Below are positions 41,050 through 54,656 of a stretch of 64,000 nucleotides of DNA, piece after piece. Every line of letters starts with the position of its first letter. Position 1 is the first letter of the stretch. Location: NCBI RefSeq assembly GCF_910592395.1, contig NC_088315.1:16229808-16293807 (forward strand). The letters run 5' to 3'. A model generated the notes under the pieces. That model did not search any database. It saw only the letters and a list, made by a program, of their open reading frames with translations, and was not told the origin of the DNA. The stretch is from Lineus longissimus (lineage: Eukaryota > Nemertea > Pilidiophora > Heteronemertea > Lineidae). The position numbers and the translations under genes are program-made.

Positions 41050-44000
41050 ACCAAAGGGATATCAGAGCAAATCTTTGTAACATCGACCCCCCCACGAAAT
41101 AGCTTTCTTTGTCAACAGGTCTAAACCGGCAAGGGCAAAAGAACGTAATGAAGACATATCATAAATGGACTCTGATGATGTTTAACACATTCACTGCCGC
41201 CCCATTTTTGAGCGCACCGCCATTTGCCATGGCCACGTTTGCCAGGTTTTGCGTTTTGCTCCATTGCCACACCACGAGTGTAGGCCGTGAGCCTAGAGCA
41301 CACCTAGTGCATAATTAACACACTAAAATAAACGTATGTCCCATGATGCTTTACAGAACGGAAGCGTATTCACCATTGCCAGTCATCTGAAATACATCCT
41401 GGAATAATGCATATACTGCTCCGAATATACTCGTGCCATGGCAATGGTGACGAAAACTCGTACCTTGGCAATGGAGCAGGAACCAGCTTTCGAGTACATT
41501 GTGTATATTCGTTGTCGGCAGCGAACGTGTTTTAAACTGTTTTGAATATAAAATGACAAAAACAAAATATCCGTATGGGCACGCTCCGTTTGGGAGAGTT
41601 TCCCTCCATCATATTGGCATAAATCTGGATGGACAAAGCACAATCGACCACCCGATACAGGTCGACTTTTTTTAATTTGCTTTGGGCAAGTTTGTTTCTC
41701 TCACGCACACCCTTCCTCTTGTCAGACATTCACGCCAGGTAGATCTGGTTTGAGAATGTGCTTCATTTTGCCAGGATCTGTAGATATGAAAACAGACGAT
41801 CAAGTAACACTGACTGCAAATAAGTGCTTTCGGTCGAAAGAAAATACGCAGGAACAGTGCAGATACCTAATGGGGATTTCGCTATCGCGAGCTCCAAGCT
41901 GCAACCTGCTAATAGACTAAAAGCGCGGTGCCTAACCCCCCCCCCCCGCTTTATAGCAAAGTACGCTTTTTAGCCCCTTACGTGTACCTCGCAGTTTAAA
42001 GATTGCAGGCCTAGCCCAATACGGTATTTCGTCTCTGAACAAAGCCCGCCTGTACCTAGGCCTTAATTCGCATTATTCGTCTGGCTTATCAAAGGGTTAG
42101 GGCACATATTGATAACAGGGACACCTCGAAACCGCTTTCACGGATCGATAGGGTAAAAACCGACAAGGGCAAATAATGTATTGCAGACATGTTATGTGAT
42201 TGGTACAGAGAATAAGTATGACAGCAAGACAAATCACTTCGTTTGCGCATTGATTTTGAAAACGTAACACCAATTTGAAAATTACAAATTGTCTGAATAC
42301 AACAATGTATGTACTGATTATAAATTTCAACAATGCCATTTCGTATACCAAAGTACAACTACGATAAATGTCAAGTGACTGAATAACTGCAACACGGTTA
42401 TGTGTATTTACCTGGCGAAAGGAAATAGAATGACCGGGACAGATTTATGAAGAGGTTTTATATAGCAATCGGTCTGGAATAGAAACCCAGCGATGTCGGT
42501 CGAATGAATGCTCATAAATTACTAACTTAACCCGCGAAAAAACCCTCAATTTTTATACCCATTAGAACAAGAATGTTGAAACTTAACACACACATTTTTT
42601 ATACTCGGTTTATATGACAACTTTCATACTTTAAAGCATTGAGAACCTCCAAAGTGTTTTATGGATGTTTAAAACAAAATGCGTGCGTGCGTCAGAGCAC
42701 CCACTAGCATGACTAGCCGCCCCCAAGCGATCGCACCCGGTGAACGGTTGTAAACACGTTGATTCGTTTTACGGGAGGCTCATATTGCTTCTCGATTGTA
42801 ACTTTGGGAGGTTCTCCTGTGTGAAATGTTGTAGAGATGTTATAAACCTGTTGGCTAAAATTAGCTTTCTTCATTCACCCCGCGGTGTACACTTTGCTCC
42901 TGCCGATATCAGTCAGCCGTTCAGTCTATCTAATGCCTCGAGTTAGTGATGCCGACAAAGACTCAAACGTGAGGAAAAGTGGTAAAATTACAGCACCAGT
43001 ACCATCCTAGCCCGTACGGTGTTGAAAAGTGCTGGTATAGTACATATCAATGCACACTGAGGCTACAGTACCTTACAAGTCATGTATTCGTTTTGTCTGA
43101 CTTACACCAGAAAATCCCATCATTCTGCTTCCATGGGCTATCCTCGGTGACAGATGTCCTAAAGGTGTATCGCCCCAAACATGTCAAAACATTTTTTTGA
43201 GCTGGAGTTGGTTGTACACATATAATTGCTTCCACGGGTTAATCAAATATTCCTGTGCGATTACATGTATATAATAAATAGTTCCGTGTAGGATTGCCGC
43301 ATATACCACCGATAAATCGGCATGAGCAAGCCAATGAAAAAGCACATCAGTCGGAGACAAGGTCATTTCTAAGGCATTTTCAATAACTGCTGCCCATTTT
43401 TGAAAACTACTTCTGGTCAATATTTTATTGGCATTTTCATTGCCGAACTATGAATCAACACCATGTATACATTCATGTTAGACATCTAAGGAGGCAAGGC
43501 ATCCATTTTCTTTTGGTTTATAGTTTTTCCCAGGGCAAGGCAATCTTTTCTTTTTATAGTTTTCCCAATTGCAAATTGCATTGGCTTTCACGCCAAGTTG
43601 GACAGATATAAACATACTGTATTTGCTGCATCAGTGAGGAGTTCAAATTGTTAAAGTTCGGTAAATTGAGCTTTTCACCTACCTCTCAACAAAATGTACT
43701 TCCCGTAGGATCTTCGCTAGGCTTAATTTACACAAACGGGCGAACCACCGTTAAGCTTTATGCAGTTTGTTACAATGGGCGAAGTGGAATGAAGGATCCT
43801 GTGAAGTCAGATTCCTATATACTCGAGGCAGTTGTGAGGAATCTCTGTGAGGCAACCATTCCAACAGTTCTAAAACACGGATCCCCAGGTACGTTGATTA
43901 AGCAAGCAAGCAAGCGTTATGTATTGTTCCATGGTCTTCATGCACATATAGTTTCCGGTATCTTAGTGTTCGAGTGGTAAATGGATGTAATAAGATTATG

Positions 44001-46095
44001 TCTTTCATATTTCTATCAGAATGCAGGAAACCCCGGAAGCAGGTCAAACCGATTCTGATGTTGAAAGCCAAACCGCCGGTGCCTCTGTCACCATGAGCCG
44101 CCACATATAGCGTCACACAAATGCAGTTTTCTAATTATGATTTCCGCTAGTGCTGCGAGGCTACTTTGGATATGACCTGCGAATTTCAGGTGGGCCAGCG
44201 GGTAAATTCCTTTCTCTTTTTTTCACTTTTTATTGCAGCTTAATGATTTTTCAATTTCTGTTTGAGAACGGTGACGTTCCTACTGGAAGACATTTCGTAC
44301 GAAAAACCAACATATATAATGCCGTCGTTGTCGCTTTAATGTATCAGGCTACAGGATACATGAACGCCAACATAATTGCATAATCCAGCCCACCTTTACG
44401 AGGCGAATATTTTTTATCTGGGGTGGGTGAGTGGGTGGGGGCAGGGAGGTTATGTTTGGTATCCGGGCACCACAGGCCCAGCATTAAATGGGGACTTATG
44501 GGAGGAAAAAGAGGGGGTCACATTCATTCGAAGTCTTCAGGTCCCTGTATAGTTAGGGTCCTGGGTTGTGTTTAATTCTTCGCTTAGCAGATTCCTCATA
44601 TAATACACGTGCGAAACGAGTCCCCTGCTGGCGACTTCACGCGAGTTGATCTGGTCTACCTGGCTCCTGCCTATAGTCTTCCTTTAACTAAGTCTGCTCT
44701 TCTTACAAGAAACATGGAGCGATCCTACAGCATTCAGGCTTTCACAAGAATAGTTTCACTAACCAACGCTGTGCTTCAAGGTAGCCGTAAAAGCATATAC
44801 TAGCCAGATGCACTTCGCAGTGCCAGCACGCCCACTCCGTGAGCGTTTTTCTAGATCATTCCTCTATGGAAAAACTTAGCAACATTTCTACTCTGCCAAT
44901 CTTCTGCATTTCTCGTCTGTTTAGGTCAATTATCGTTTCACCCTTTCAGAACGCCTGACTGAGAGTTTGCTTGGGGGTGCTAACAGAACTACCATAGAGT
45001 TATTTCAGTGAGGGAACAATTTCCAATAAATCTCTTTTATTAGCACCAGCAGCAATGTATGACCACACTGCTGGCACCAGTAATAGGTGGCAGCAGCACC
45101 GAATTTCGCCGATCGACGCGACCATGCGAGATCCAAGACATCTTGCAAGTTACCCCTCAACGCCATTGATGTATGTACCGGTACGCTCTTCGTTGTGGGG
45201 GCGAAGGCGGAAAAGAACCATACGAGTCCGGATGAACAGAAAAATACGAGAATGTTTTGTAGTCAGGATATCAGACAGCTACAGACATTATCAAAGGATG
45301 AGATGTTCGCATAACTATGGCATATGTGAATACCACAAATTCCCCACCCGTCTACAGTAAAAAGCAGCACAACTGAGAAGAAGAAAAAAAATAGAACGAA
45401 GAAGGAAAAACCAGCTGAGATAGCTCTCCCCCCCACTGTGTGGGCTTGTGAGATCACAATTGCGTGAAAAAATGCGCCCTCGCTTTAATCATCCACAGTT
45501 TTAGGCACAACAGTCATTGATTACCAAGGAAATGATCTCAGAAATGCGAATTATTAATTAATCGTTAATCATGAATCAAAGTTTGCACTATTCACCTTGC
45601 CTCTCGAAAATGGAATAAGACATGTTCTGCGTTCGTGTAGGCTCTTAAGGCTTCTGAACGTTACTAACGTTTTCATCGGGGTCATCCCAATGTTCCATTG
45701 GTCATAGACCGACATTTTTGACTATCATCGATATCGAGATTCTCTCATAGTTGCGACGGCTGGCTACTTCTTGCCAGTCACAGGCTATCTCATATTTCAT
45801 GAATGTTTTGAATTTGGTAAATAAGTGAGTGATAATGAGTGTTTCCCAAGGTAGGCATCCATGTTTGAACGATAATCAGGCTACTATGGACCATGTGCAA
45901 TCTCCTTGAAAATAAATGGTCTTCACCACGTTGATTACCTTTTCTAAAATGAAACGTGGTAGTTGCATTAAAGTCATAAAATGTGCTTTGTCGCTGATGA
46001 CAAATATTAGCTAGAGTTCACAACCTGTTTTTTTGGCCATCGTTCCATTGCCGCTCAATGGTTAACAGGTCCACAGAAATGAACGATATTTTTGT
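41050..46095. other. No gene recognised; dispersed repeat at 42.1-42.36 kb
   Basis: A minus-strand copy of the CAATG-CTGAAATTTA family lies at 42090-42362. A C12 run lies at 41936-41947 and a G-rich stretch at 44420-44449. All ORFs are short and carry no recognisable domain. Confidence 0.4.
44420..44449 (+). other. G-rich stretch with quadruplex potential
   Basis: GGGG, GGG, GGG, GGGGG, GGG runs are separated by 1-4 bases (44420-44449). Four or more G3 runs fit the usual quadruplex pattern. Confidence 0.5.
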
Positions 46096-46097
46096 GG

Positions 46098-46243
46098 CTG
46101 GGAACAGGGGTTTCAAGGAGCAACCAGAAGGCTCTCTCTTGAACTGGACCAGGACGGGAACCAAGCAAGCACTGACTGAGCCAGGAGTCGAACCCACGAC
46201 CTCCTGATCATGAGGCGGGCTCTCTTCCAATTCGTTACCGCTG
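46098..46243 (-). mobile_element. tRNA-derived SINE, minus strand
   Basis: The minus strand reads CAGCGGTAACGAATTGGAAG and GAGAGCCCGCCTCATGATCA, then B box GGTTCGACTCC (46194-46184), then a body ending at CTTGAAACCCC. The same family as 7817-8066. The A box is degraded (TAACGAATTGG) and the tail is lost. Confidence 0.8.
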
Positions 46244-47589
46244 TCTTTAGAGACGTCCATTTTTGAACGATAATCTGGCTAGATGTTGTGCCAAAAATAA
46301 AATGTTTCAGCATGATGCGATAACCGGTTCTGCTGGTAGCAGAAAACGGAAAACCGTAGTGAACACCCCTCGTGCATGCGCTCTTTTGCATCCATCCTCC
46401 GATTTGTGGCATGATTGATTTAGTTGCTCATCGGAGCTCCACTGTTAAAGGTTTTTTGTTATACCGGAATTTAGCGTCTGTTAATACCCAATGCCAACGC
46501 GAGGCAAGTGCCAAGGAATATCAGAAAAGAAGAACGTATAGAACTGCAGCTGGTATGATGACGACTGGAGGTAATGGGCGAGATCATGCAGGTTTTCTTC
46601 AAATAGGCCTTGCTATTCCTCACGTTCTTGACGAGTTGTAAAACCTCAGATATAAAAGTAATCAGGAAATACTATGATCAGGAAAACCATAAGACCACCA
46701 AATCAGACAAGTAATTAATAAGGGGTAAGATACGGGGCATTTTCTTAATTTGTAAAACCTATAATCAATTTTATTTGGTATTCCTTGAGTAAGGACACGG
46801 GATCACAATATGGGAAATTTTGTCAACGGTATGCCATTAATATCAAGGAAAGACGATGAGAATTTTCTATAGTTGCAGTAGTTGTTGGGAGCTCATGATC
46901 AGCTGTTTAAGCGTAACCAAGCAATGTTTTACCGATATTTTTCGACTTTACGGTTTTCAACGTTTCCTCCCGTATTTTTGATATGGTACTGCGGGTTGCC
47001 AACTGAATACCGTGAATACTGTGGGATTTGAATACATACAGGGTGTATCAGAAAAAAAAGACTGTCGAAAAAATCATCATAAAATAAACATAGGGAGGAG
47101 TTTTGAAAAACTGGCTACACCCCTTTGTAGAGAGTGTGATTCTGCATCAAATTATACCAGTGTCATCGTTAACACTTTACGCTGCTATGAGCTGGAACAG
47201 CTTGAATTTTGAAAAATAAAAGCCTGTTGCGCATGGCAGTGCAAGGGTTAACATGAAATCTATCACCATCAACGACAAGCGTTACGTCAGCATCTAAGGG
47301 GTCACGAATTTTTGCAATTATTGCGTACGCTGTACATTTCACTGTTTTTAGCGTATGATGAGGGGTCTTTAGATAACCTGAAAAATGTGCGAGCGTACTT
47401 TTATAGGGTCCCTAAGGGTGTTACTGGATATGAAACAAGATTAGTTTACCTATCATACACTAAGGGGTGTAACTGCATTGGAGAAAGATGACGTATCGAA
47501 CACAAAAGGGTGTAACCACACATGAAGCAGGTTTTCCCTTGACGTCAAACCACAATAATGTTATGATTCACGGGGGTGCATGCGGGCCT

Positions 47590-47975
47590 GCTTGCATCAT
47601 GCACAACGCTTATAGTATATACCAACAGGCATTACATGTTCACTAACAGCACAACATAGCAGCCAGTGGATGAGAGATTTTAGAAGGTGATTTGAGATGG
47701 CTCTGTTAAAGGAAAATAGGAAGAATCGACTAAGACGAAAGTTGTATAACATGGGCTTTTTCCTCGCCACCGGAGGGTAAATATTTTCGGCATATGTCTT
47801 CCACAGAGCATAAATTGAAAAGTTTTGGCGGCAAAAACCGTCATATAAGGTGGTCTTCTTCTTCTTCTCTTCGTTCGCTGGACAATTTATGAATATATCA
47901 AAACTCATAAATAGTTGTGTACCGAATAAAATACAAATTTCAACAATGCCGTTGTGTAGGCTGATATGCAAATAC
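47590..47975 (-). repeat. Dispersed repeat family (minus copy)
   Basis: The minus strand carries CTACACAACGGCATTGTTGA then AATTTGTATT, alignable with 59135-59165 and 38700. The 124-codon ORF here is a by-product of the repeat. Confidence 0.5.
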
Positions 47976-48388
47976 CATAAATGCCAAGCCTCAACGAATG
48001 TGCGTGCACAATAGCTGCAATATACGGCAAGGTTTATCTATTTACGCGAGCAAATGAAAATGCATTGAACACTAACAGCATAGACCTTCAAGTACACAGA
48101 GGAGAAAGGCTTCCATCTGCAATCAATGATCAAGAAAACAGGTTAAGGTGTGTCCAAGGTTAATTTATCAAAATAACTGCAGGTATGTGGTATGTTCAAA
48201 TATCCAGATCGAAAATAGACGGTTTTTGATCGCCATCATACCTTTGCCACAGTCATGATTATGAACAATGAAAAGGGGCAACACTAAAGATGAACGGTAC
48301 TATTATCCAAATAGCTTGAAGGATATTCCCTCTGTCCACACTGATATTTCAATAACCCAATTCGGTGACGGGCGTGTGAAGATATTTA

Positions 48389-48588
48389 GAGAGGTTAAGA
48401 TTTTGATCCGAGAACGAGAACGAGGTGGTATTTTGACGATACCTGTTGTCAGAAATGTTATGAAACGGCGTATTTATAATGCCTGGTATGCCTAAAACAA
48501 TAATACAAAACAATCAGTTTGACTTTATGACGCCAAACAGAGAAAAAAACCCACCTCGTTCAAGGATCAAAATATTAACCTCTCTAAC
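48389..48588. repeat. Inverted repeat with ~35-bp arms
   Basis: AGAGAGGTTAAGATTTTGAT..GAACGAGGTGG on the left is inverted as CCACCTCGTTC..ATCAAAATATTAACCTCTCT on the right, with a loop of about 120 bp. Confidence 0.6.
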
Positions 48589-48599
48589 ATCATCCACCA

Positions 48600-51500
48600 A
48601 AAAAAAGATTGTTAGAATTGATTCTAATATATATAATGTTTAGCCACAATAACTGCGTGTGTGTAAATCTCCCCTTGGAAATTGTGTCCGACCCTATTGA
48701 ATTCTGGCGGATTGTATACCGTATGGTTTTAAAAAAGACCATGGTGGTTAGAACAGACAAATGATTGATAGAAAAAGAGACTTTATAACTTTTCTGATGT
48801 TCCTTTTGTGTACTTGGCTTAATAATTTCTGGTACTACGATTGCACTATCCTTCACAACAATTACAAATTAAAATACAATCGCACTCTGAGTAAATGGTA
48901 TTCACATTAATCATACTATGACAAGTTGTATTCTGTTACAGCTATAACAATAGGAGTACTTGTAACTGAGTAATCTAACGGTATTTCAAAATTCCCTACA
49001 AAAATCGTAATCATAAATGTTTTGTAATGTAGGCCTGCACCAGTTCAATTTCGCGCCTCTCGCAAATACTTCTCAAAAAGATAAAATCGTAACGATCTTT
49101 ATTTTGGCAGATTTCGTAATTTCGTTCGTTTTATCCAAAATACTTTCGTGATTTTTACGGCAAAATATGACTCCCGAAAAGAATATGATGCGGTTTACTA
49201 ATACAAGTAACACATTGTGTTGATATCAGGAATTATAATGCAAACAGCCCAAAGGTTAACATGGCGGCCGGTGGCCATTTTGTGATAACGTAATCATTTC
49301 GTTCATCAAACGCGGACTCGTGAACAAATCGTGCCAGTGGGTATATACCAACACTGTGGGTTGGAGCCAACTGCAACTGAAGGTAAATCAAAATAGAAAA
49401 TAACCGAATCCAGACAGACATGTTTACAGCAATAAATTTATGAAATACCTATTGCTGAAACGGACACCGAATGTTTACACACGCAAAGATAAATGGACCA
49501 TCTAAAACAACATAATTTGAAACGGGATTGTGATATGATTATGAATGAAATACCTTATGAGATTTGATACAATCTAACAATTAAATTATTGATAGAAGAT
49601 CCATGAAACAATAGTACAGACCTGGGTTAAAAAAAGATTGTAATTCTAGACTCCCTCCGACGGTATAAAAACCTGTGCGAGCTGATCTCCTACCGGAAAT
49701 AGGAAGACCTCTTGAACAGAAAGGTTAAGAAGCCCCGCCTACCGCGACCTGGACTTCGATATGCTCACTGAAACAAGTTTATTATTGCAATCTGTGACGA
49801 TTTTAATTAGATACACGCGAGGTAACCCCCTGTAGGGTGGTAACTTTTTATGATAATGATCCTCAACATTATGCAAAATGTCCCAAGAAAGTACTCACCT
49901 CTGTCGAATCAGAGCAGAACTCCCTGAAAAACACAGTTCAAACAAATACACGCTCGAAACGGAGGCTAGGTGGGACTGGCAGCCATCAGCCGAGATGGGC
50001 TTACTATTATCGGTATGCTAACCATCCAGTATGCTACCGGGTAACGCTATACCTCGCTTGCCTTGCCAAATAAGTCACCGGTATGTTTTGCGCGTTGTGC
50101 GGATACCTTTTAAAGTTGGAGCAGACTGGTTACCTGTTGGAAGGTGAAGAGAGAGATGTGAGGCTTGCGATTGCTTTGCTTCGAGCGCTCCCTGGTAGAC
50201 TAAGGAACCAACAGTGGCCAAAGGTAGAACGGGGCGTACCGTTCATGCGGGGAGTGATTCTACGGAAGAGTGGTTATGGCGAACGAGAATGTTACGAACG
50301 CCACCAAGACGGGGTGAGATGCACCAAATTTTAGAGTCCATTCTGAAGAAAAGGCTAAATCTTGTTATCAATAATGGCTTTTCTTCGCTGGTAGTGGTAA
50401 CAAACAAATCTATAAAAGCAGATTAACCCATAATTTTCCGGTTTGTCACCGAAACATCTAAAAAAACCCGTGTGATTTATCCGTGTTCTTCCAGAAACAG
50501 CACACCATAAAAGACAATAGGACAGAGAAATTAAACATTCAGATTGCCAAACTATTTTATAGGACCATGCCATGTCATGCTACATCCTCAGAGTTGGATA
50601 ATGGGGCAGAGCTACAATCCACTTCACAAATAACATCCATCCTGTTTCGCGTCTTTTACGCGTGACCTACGCACTGGATAGCGCGTCAATGACGCACCAG
50701 GTCACGCACCTGTATTGAACCAATCAGCTCGCGGTTTTAAATAGTTCAGTTTGAGATCAATGCGCGGTCTTACCATACCCGTCGAATGCTAATTTCCATT
50801 TGAAATATAGCTCTTCTTAAAGTGTAAATTAGGTGTGTTTAAAATAAAGAAGGTGATAAAGTTTCAATCTAATAGGCTTGCTTATATGTAGTTTTGAGGC
50901 TCCATTCAACCCGTCGTGGTGAAAAAGCTGATTCGCGGATTAAAAGCCGTCAACCCCCCCTAACTTCAGACCCCTCCTCCCAACCATGCATAATTTCATG
51001 GTTTGACAGACTAGGATAGGTCTATTTGGCTGTGAAAGCGTTTCTTCATGGGTACAAGTTATGAGCATGTAGAAAGTACAATTTTTAAGGGAAAACGGCT
51101 GAAAACTGACCAGCATAATAAAATAATAATAAAACTGCACGAGTGGCTGTTTCAAGTCACGAGATCACACGAGATGATTGTTTCCACTCTGAAAGCTTGA
51201 GACCGCAGGTCAGGGTGTAAAGCAGCGGGATCGACAGCCGTATGTACATGTAGGCAGACATCGTCTGACGGATATAGGTCTATTCCTTTCCTTCCTGATA
51301 TTGTATTGGCGAACTCTTCGATGGTTAGATTCTTTCCTTCTTTATACCGCTTCTATCGAATCCGTACATTATTGTTGGTTATTATAGTAGCATGTGAATG
51401 ACTTAAAAATCTGGTCCTGATAATCGACCTGACCCATTCTGTCCTTTATTGGTTCGTAGCAGGGAATATGCCATGCTGTTTCTGGTTGATATTTTTTACC

Positions 51501-51780
51501 AGCTGGCTATGGTTGCATCATTATCAAGTTTGTCATCATTTTTTCATTGAGAGGAGAAAAGCATCGAGATATAGGTTGCCAGTTTAAACACTGTATCAGA
51601 TCGAAGCAAAGTGACGAACGGTGGTCGATATTCAGGGTACATGCTCTTTAGTTTCCTCGATCAGTGCTGACAATTGTCAGTTTAACGTAAAAAATGTACA
51701 CCTGAACAACAGCGATTCTACCTTCTTCATGGGAGTATCAGACGGAAAGATGATTGTCAGCAAACTTTGGAGATGCCAGT
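48600..51780. other. No gene recognised
   Basis: A MITE fragment related to 31451-31625 lies at 48665-48720. The short ORFs at 49.8-50.4 kb have no recognisable domain. A small GCGTGACCT..AGGTCACGC hairpin lies near 50660-50690. Confidence 0.4.
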
Positions 51781-51789
51781 GACTAAATA

Positions 51790-52440
51790 CCCAACCATTT
51801 GGCCTCAGAATCGAAAACAAATCCGAAAACGCCGGGTCGCCAACGATCAAGTCTATCGGGTCTAACTAAAAGCCAAGAACTAACGTGGCCGAGATAGATC
51901 ACCTGACCACGGAAGAGCTCGCTCTTGACCAAATTAAAATTGGGGCCAACATATCACTGATTCGTTCAAAGAATGACCGCATAGCAGTGTGCTTCAAATG
52001 AATCGTCACCTAGAATAGCGTCGTCCTGGAAACATTCTGCATTGCTCATGGTGCCATCGCCCGATTCATGATCATCAAACGTAGCTAGCTGATTGAAGCA
52101 TTTAAAAAACCCATCAGTATCACTTTGTAAAGATATAAACCGGTAGGGGTATCGAAAGCTGATACATCCTTGGTCTATCAGAGAGAGGTACGCCCCAATA
52201 CCCCATCAGCATGTCATAGGTGCTGATGTATTTGGACTTTCCAACTATTTCAATGCACTCATCTAGTCTTTTGTTCAAAAACAATCCGTCTTCGTAAGTA
52301 GGTTAACACAACGGTAATCATAAACCACCCTGTGGCAACCATTCTTCTTGGGGATTAAAAGACAAGGACTGTACCACTCACTCTGGCAAGGCTCAACTAT
52401 ATGATGTTTTAACATGTACGCAACCTCTTTTTAAGAGCTT
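51790..52440 (-). pseudogene. Gypsy/Ty3-type reverse transcriptase relic
   Basis: The minus strand shows, in order, RT landmarks of Gypsy-type pol. First comes V-E-P-C-Q-S-E-W-Y-S-P, then I-P-K-K-N-G and V-Y-D-Y-R-C-V-N-L. In a shifted frame follow Y-I-S-T-Y-D-M-L-M-G-Y-W-G-V-P-L and, further on, a degenerate catalytic segment D-D-A-I-L and an F-R-G-Q-V-I-Y-L-G-H end. Stops (for example after the Y-R-C-V-N segment) and at least two frame changes make it inactive. No LTRs, gag or integrase were located. Confidence 0.8.
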
Positions 52441-52449
52441 TGTTCTTTA

Positions 52450-54650
52450 CATGACTATTTTGATAGGAAGAGGATAAGTACACAGCATGCTATGTATGCA
52501 ACTGACAGTAGTTTTATGTTCACAGAGTTTTATATCAATATTCACTAGGCTCATTATAAAGCCCCGAATCCGATGTGGAATTTTCCCATCTTTTTTAAAG
52601 ACTCTTTCTTGTTTTACGATGGTACTAGAGTGTCGTATTACAAAGGTAACGTTGTATTGCTCCTGACACGGAAAGAGAGCTGTTTGGAAGGCGGGAAAGG
52701 ATGAGAATTTGACCCCAACTTGAAGGGAAGCGGGGAGTTCTTCCAACGCCACCGCCACCGCCATTTTTTCTCCAGCTGACGTCATTGATGACGTGGTTAT
52801 GTTAATTCGCCACTGCTGTGCATGCAACAAACTTGTTCCTGCATACACAGCAGTCTGCTCTGTACATAGCCACTTCGATTATGATAAGGACCAATATTTA
52901 CAGGTTTAGCATCACCAACATCGATATCATGCTCACGAATATTAGTCTTAGTTGGAGAAGCAGAGAATATATGAGAATAGTCAAGTATGAGACTCTTTAC
53001 AGAAAATAATGACATTAAAGTCACTACCTGGTGAAGACAGGAAGACAAGACCAATTGAGACAAGACGAATGCGTCACAATTACTAAGATTATCTGACTAA
53101 GAAATCATTAAGAAGTTATTTAATAAGATTTTTCTTGCCAAATTTTTCCAATAAATAGCTAATTTAATAAGTAATCAAATTCTAACTTAATTGGTAAGAT
53201 GTTGGTCCTGGATGATGAAAAAGATGCCTTTTCCTCTCAAATAGCCATCGTTTTCTCTGATTAAGTGTTTTACAAAACCTTTAATTGTTGTTATAAAGAA
53301 ACATATAAAATTATGCATTATTCTGATGAAATAGGCCAAAATACTGAAAATACTCATTTTCGACGAAAATCAAAAAATGATACGGGCCTTAACGGGTTTC
53401 AAAACCCTTTCCGGCATAGTCACTTTAACATCGTATGCGTAGCCATCTAGTACTGTATATCTGACCACAGCTGGCCATACATGAACGTAGCTTGATTGAA
53501 TCGTAAGAATGGCCATGGTGCAATAACATTACCCCCTGGTTCAACTATCCGTGCAGCGACCTGTTTGCTGCATGCCATGATGAATCCCAACTGAAAAAAA
53601 TTAAAAAGGCCTGTCACTATCAGTCCCAAGCTATCAACATACATGTTTGATCAACGAGTGAAGGTTTTCAATCATAAACTTTTCCACAAGTTCACATCGA
53701 ACAAGTGCTGCCCCTTATACTGCAATGAATTCCATGCATTGGACATGCTGGAAGGGCCACGTCTTTGAAAAACGCGCCAAAACCCTGTTCACGTGACCTG
53801 TATGTATCATGACTATGAGCATTTGTCTGCTGCGGCACGGCCCTTAAAAAATCGCAAGATATCGTGTTAGATTTGTGCCATCGTTTGGTATAATTACATC
53901 TACGAGATTCATCAAAACATTATTCTAGTCTTCATTCGCGTATTTATGACTTTTCATCGTTTCAATGCTCGATATGATGAAAATACTTACAACATGCAAC
54001 ACGAAATCCCGCATGAATTCGGCAACTTAGTAGCAACATCCGGGTCTTCAACTTCCAGTTGCCAAGTGTCATGAAAGAGGACGACGGTGATTGGCTGACA
54101 CATGCCTGTATGAATAAAAGTCGTTAGATTTCTCCCTGAATAACGTCATGACTTTATTTGGATTTGGAAAATATTGAAATTTTTGAAATAATGATTTGTT
54201 CATGCGGTGGCACCACGACCATGCGAGCGGTGGACGGTAATATGTTTGGCAACATTTATCTTGGCCTCAGACATGCTTGAGGAACTTAAAGCTTTGGGAG
54301 CATATACCATTGCTGGCCGGGGAGACTGAATGCAAAACTTATCTGTTTAGACGTCTGCATCCAGAATTCTATAGGCAAAACTTGACGGTTTAGTTACTGC
54401 CTTAAGTGTTTTTTCCCACTGGGTGTCTTTGACTGCGCAATGGTAGTGAGAAAAAAATGCAGTCGTTTACAGTGAAAGCAATTAATTGTTATGCCCATAC
54501 CTGACTAGTGACGTCGTTTATCCGTACACATGATGCGCAAATATCCCAGAATGAGGAACTTTATTTCCAGTAGGCGGCAGTAATTAGCGTTCCAATGCAA
54601 AATAAATTTCCACCTCATGTCAAGCCCATGTCAAATAACGGGTGAAGCAA
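52450..54650. other. No gene recognised
   Basis: AT-rich around 53.07-53.45 kb. A candidate AATAAA on the minus strand (54565-54560) belongs to the ORF that ends at 54657. Confidence 0.35.
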
Positions 54651-54656
54651 TATTTG

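Noticed and set aside
42089-42358. 89-codon ORF on the minus strand
   Set aside because: It lies within a dispersed repeat present in at least three other places.
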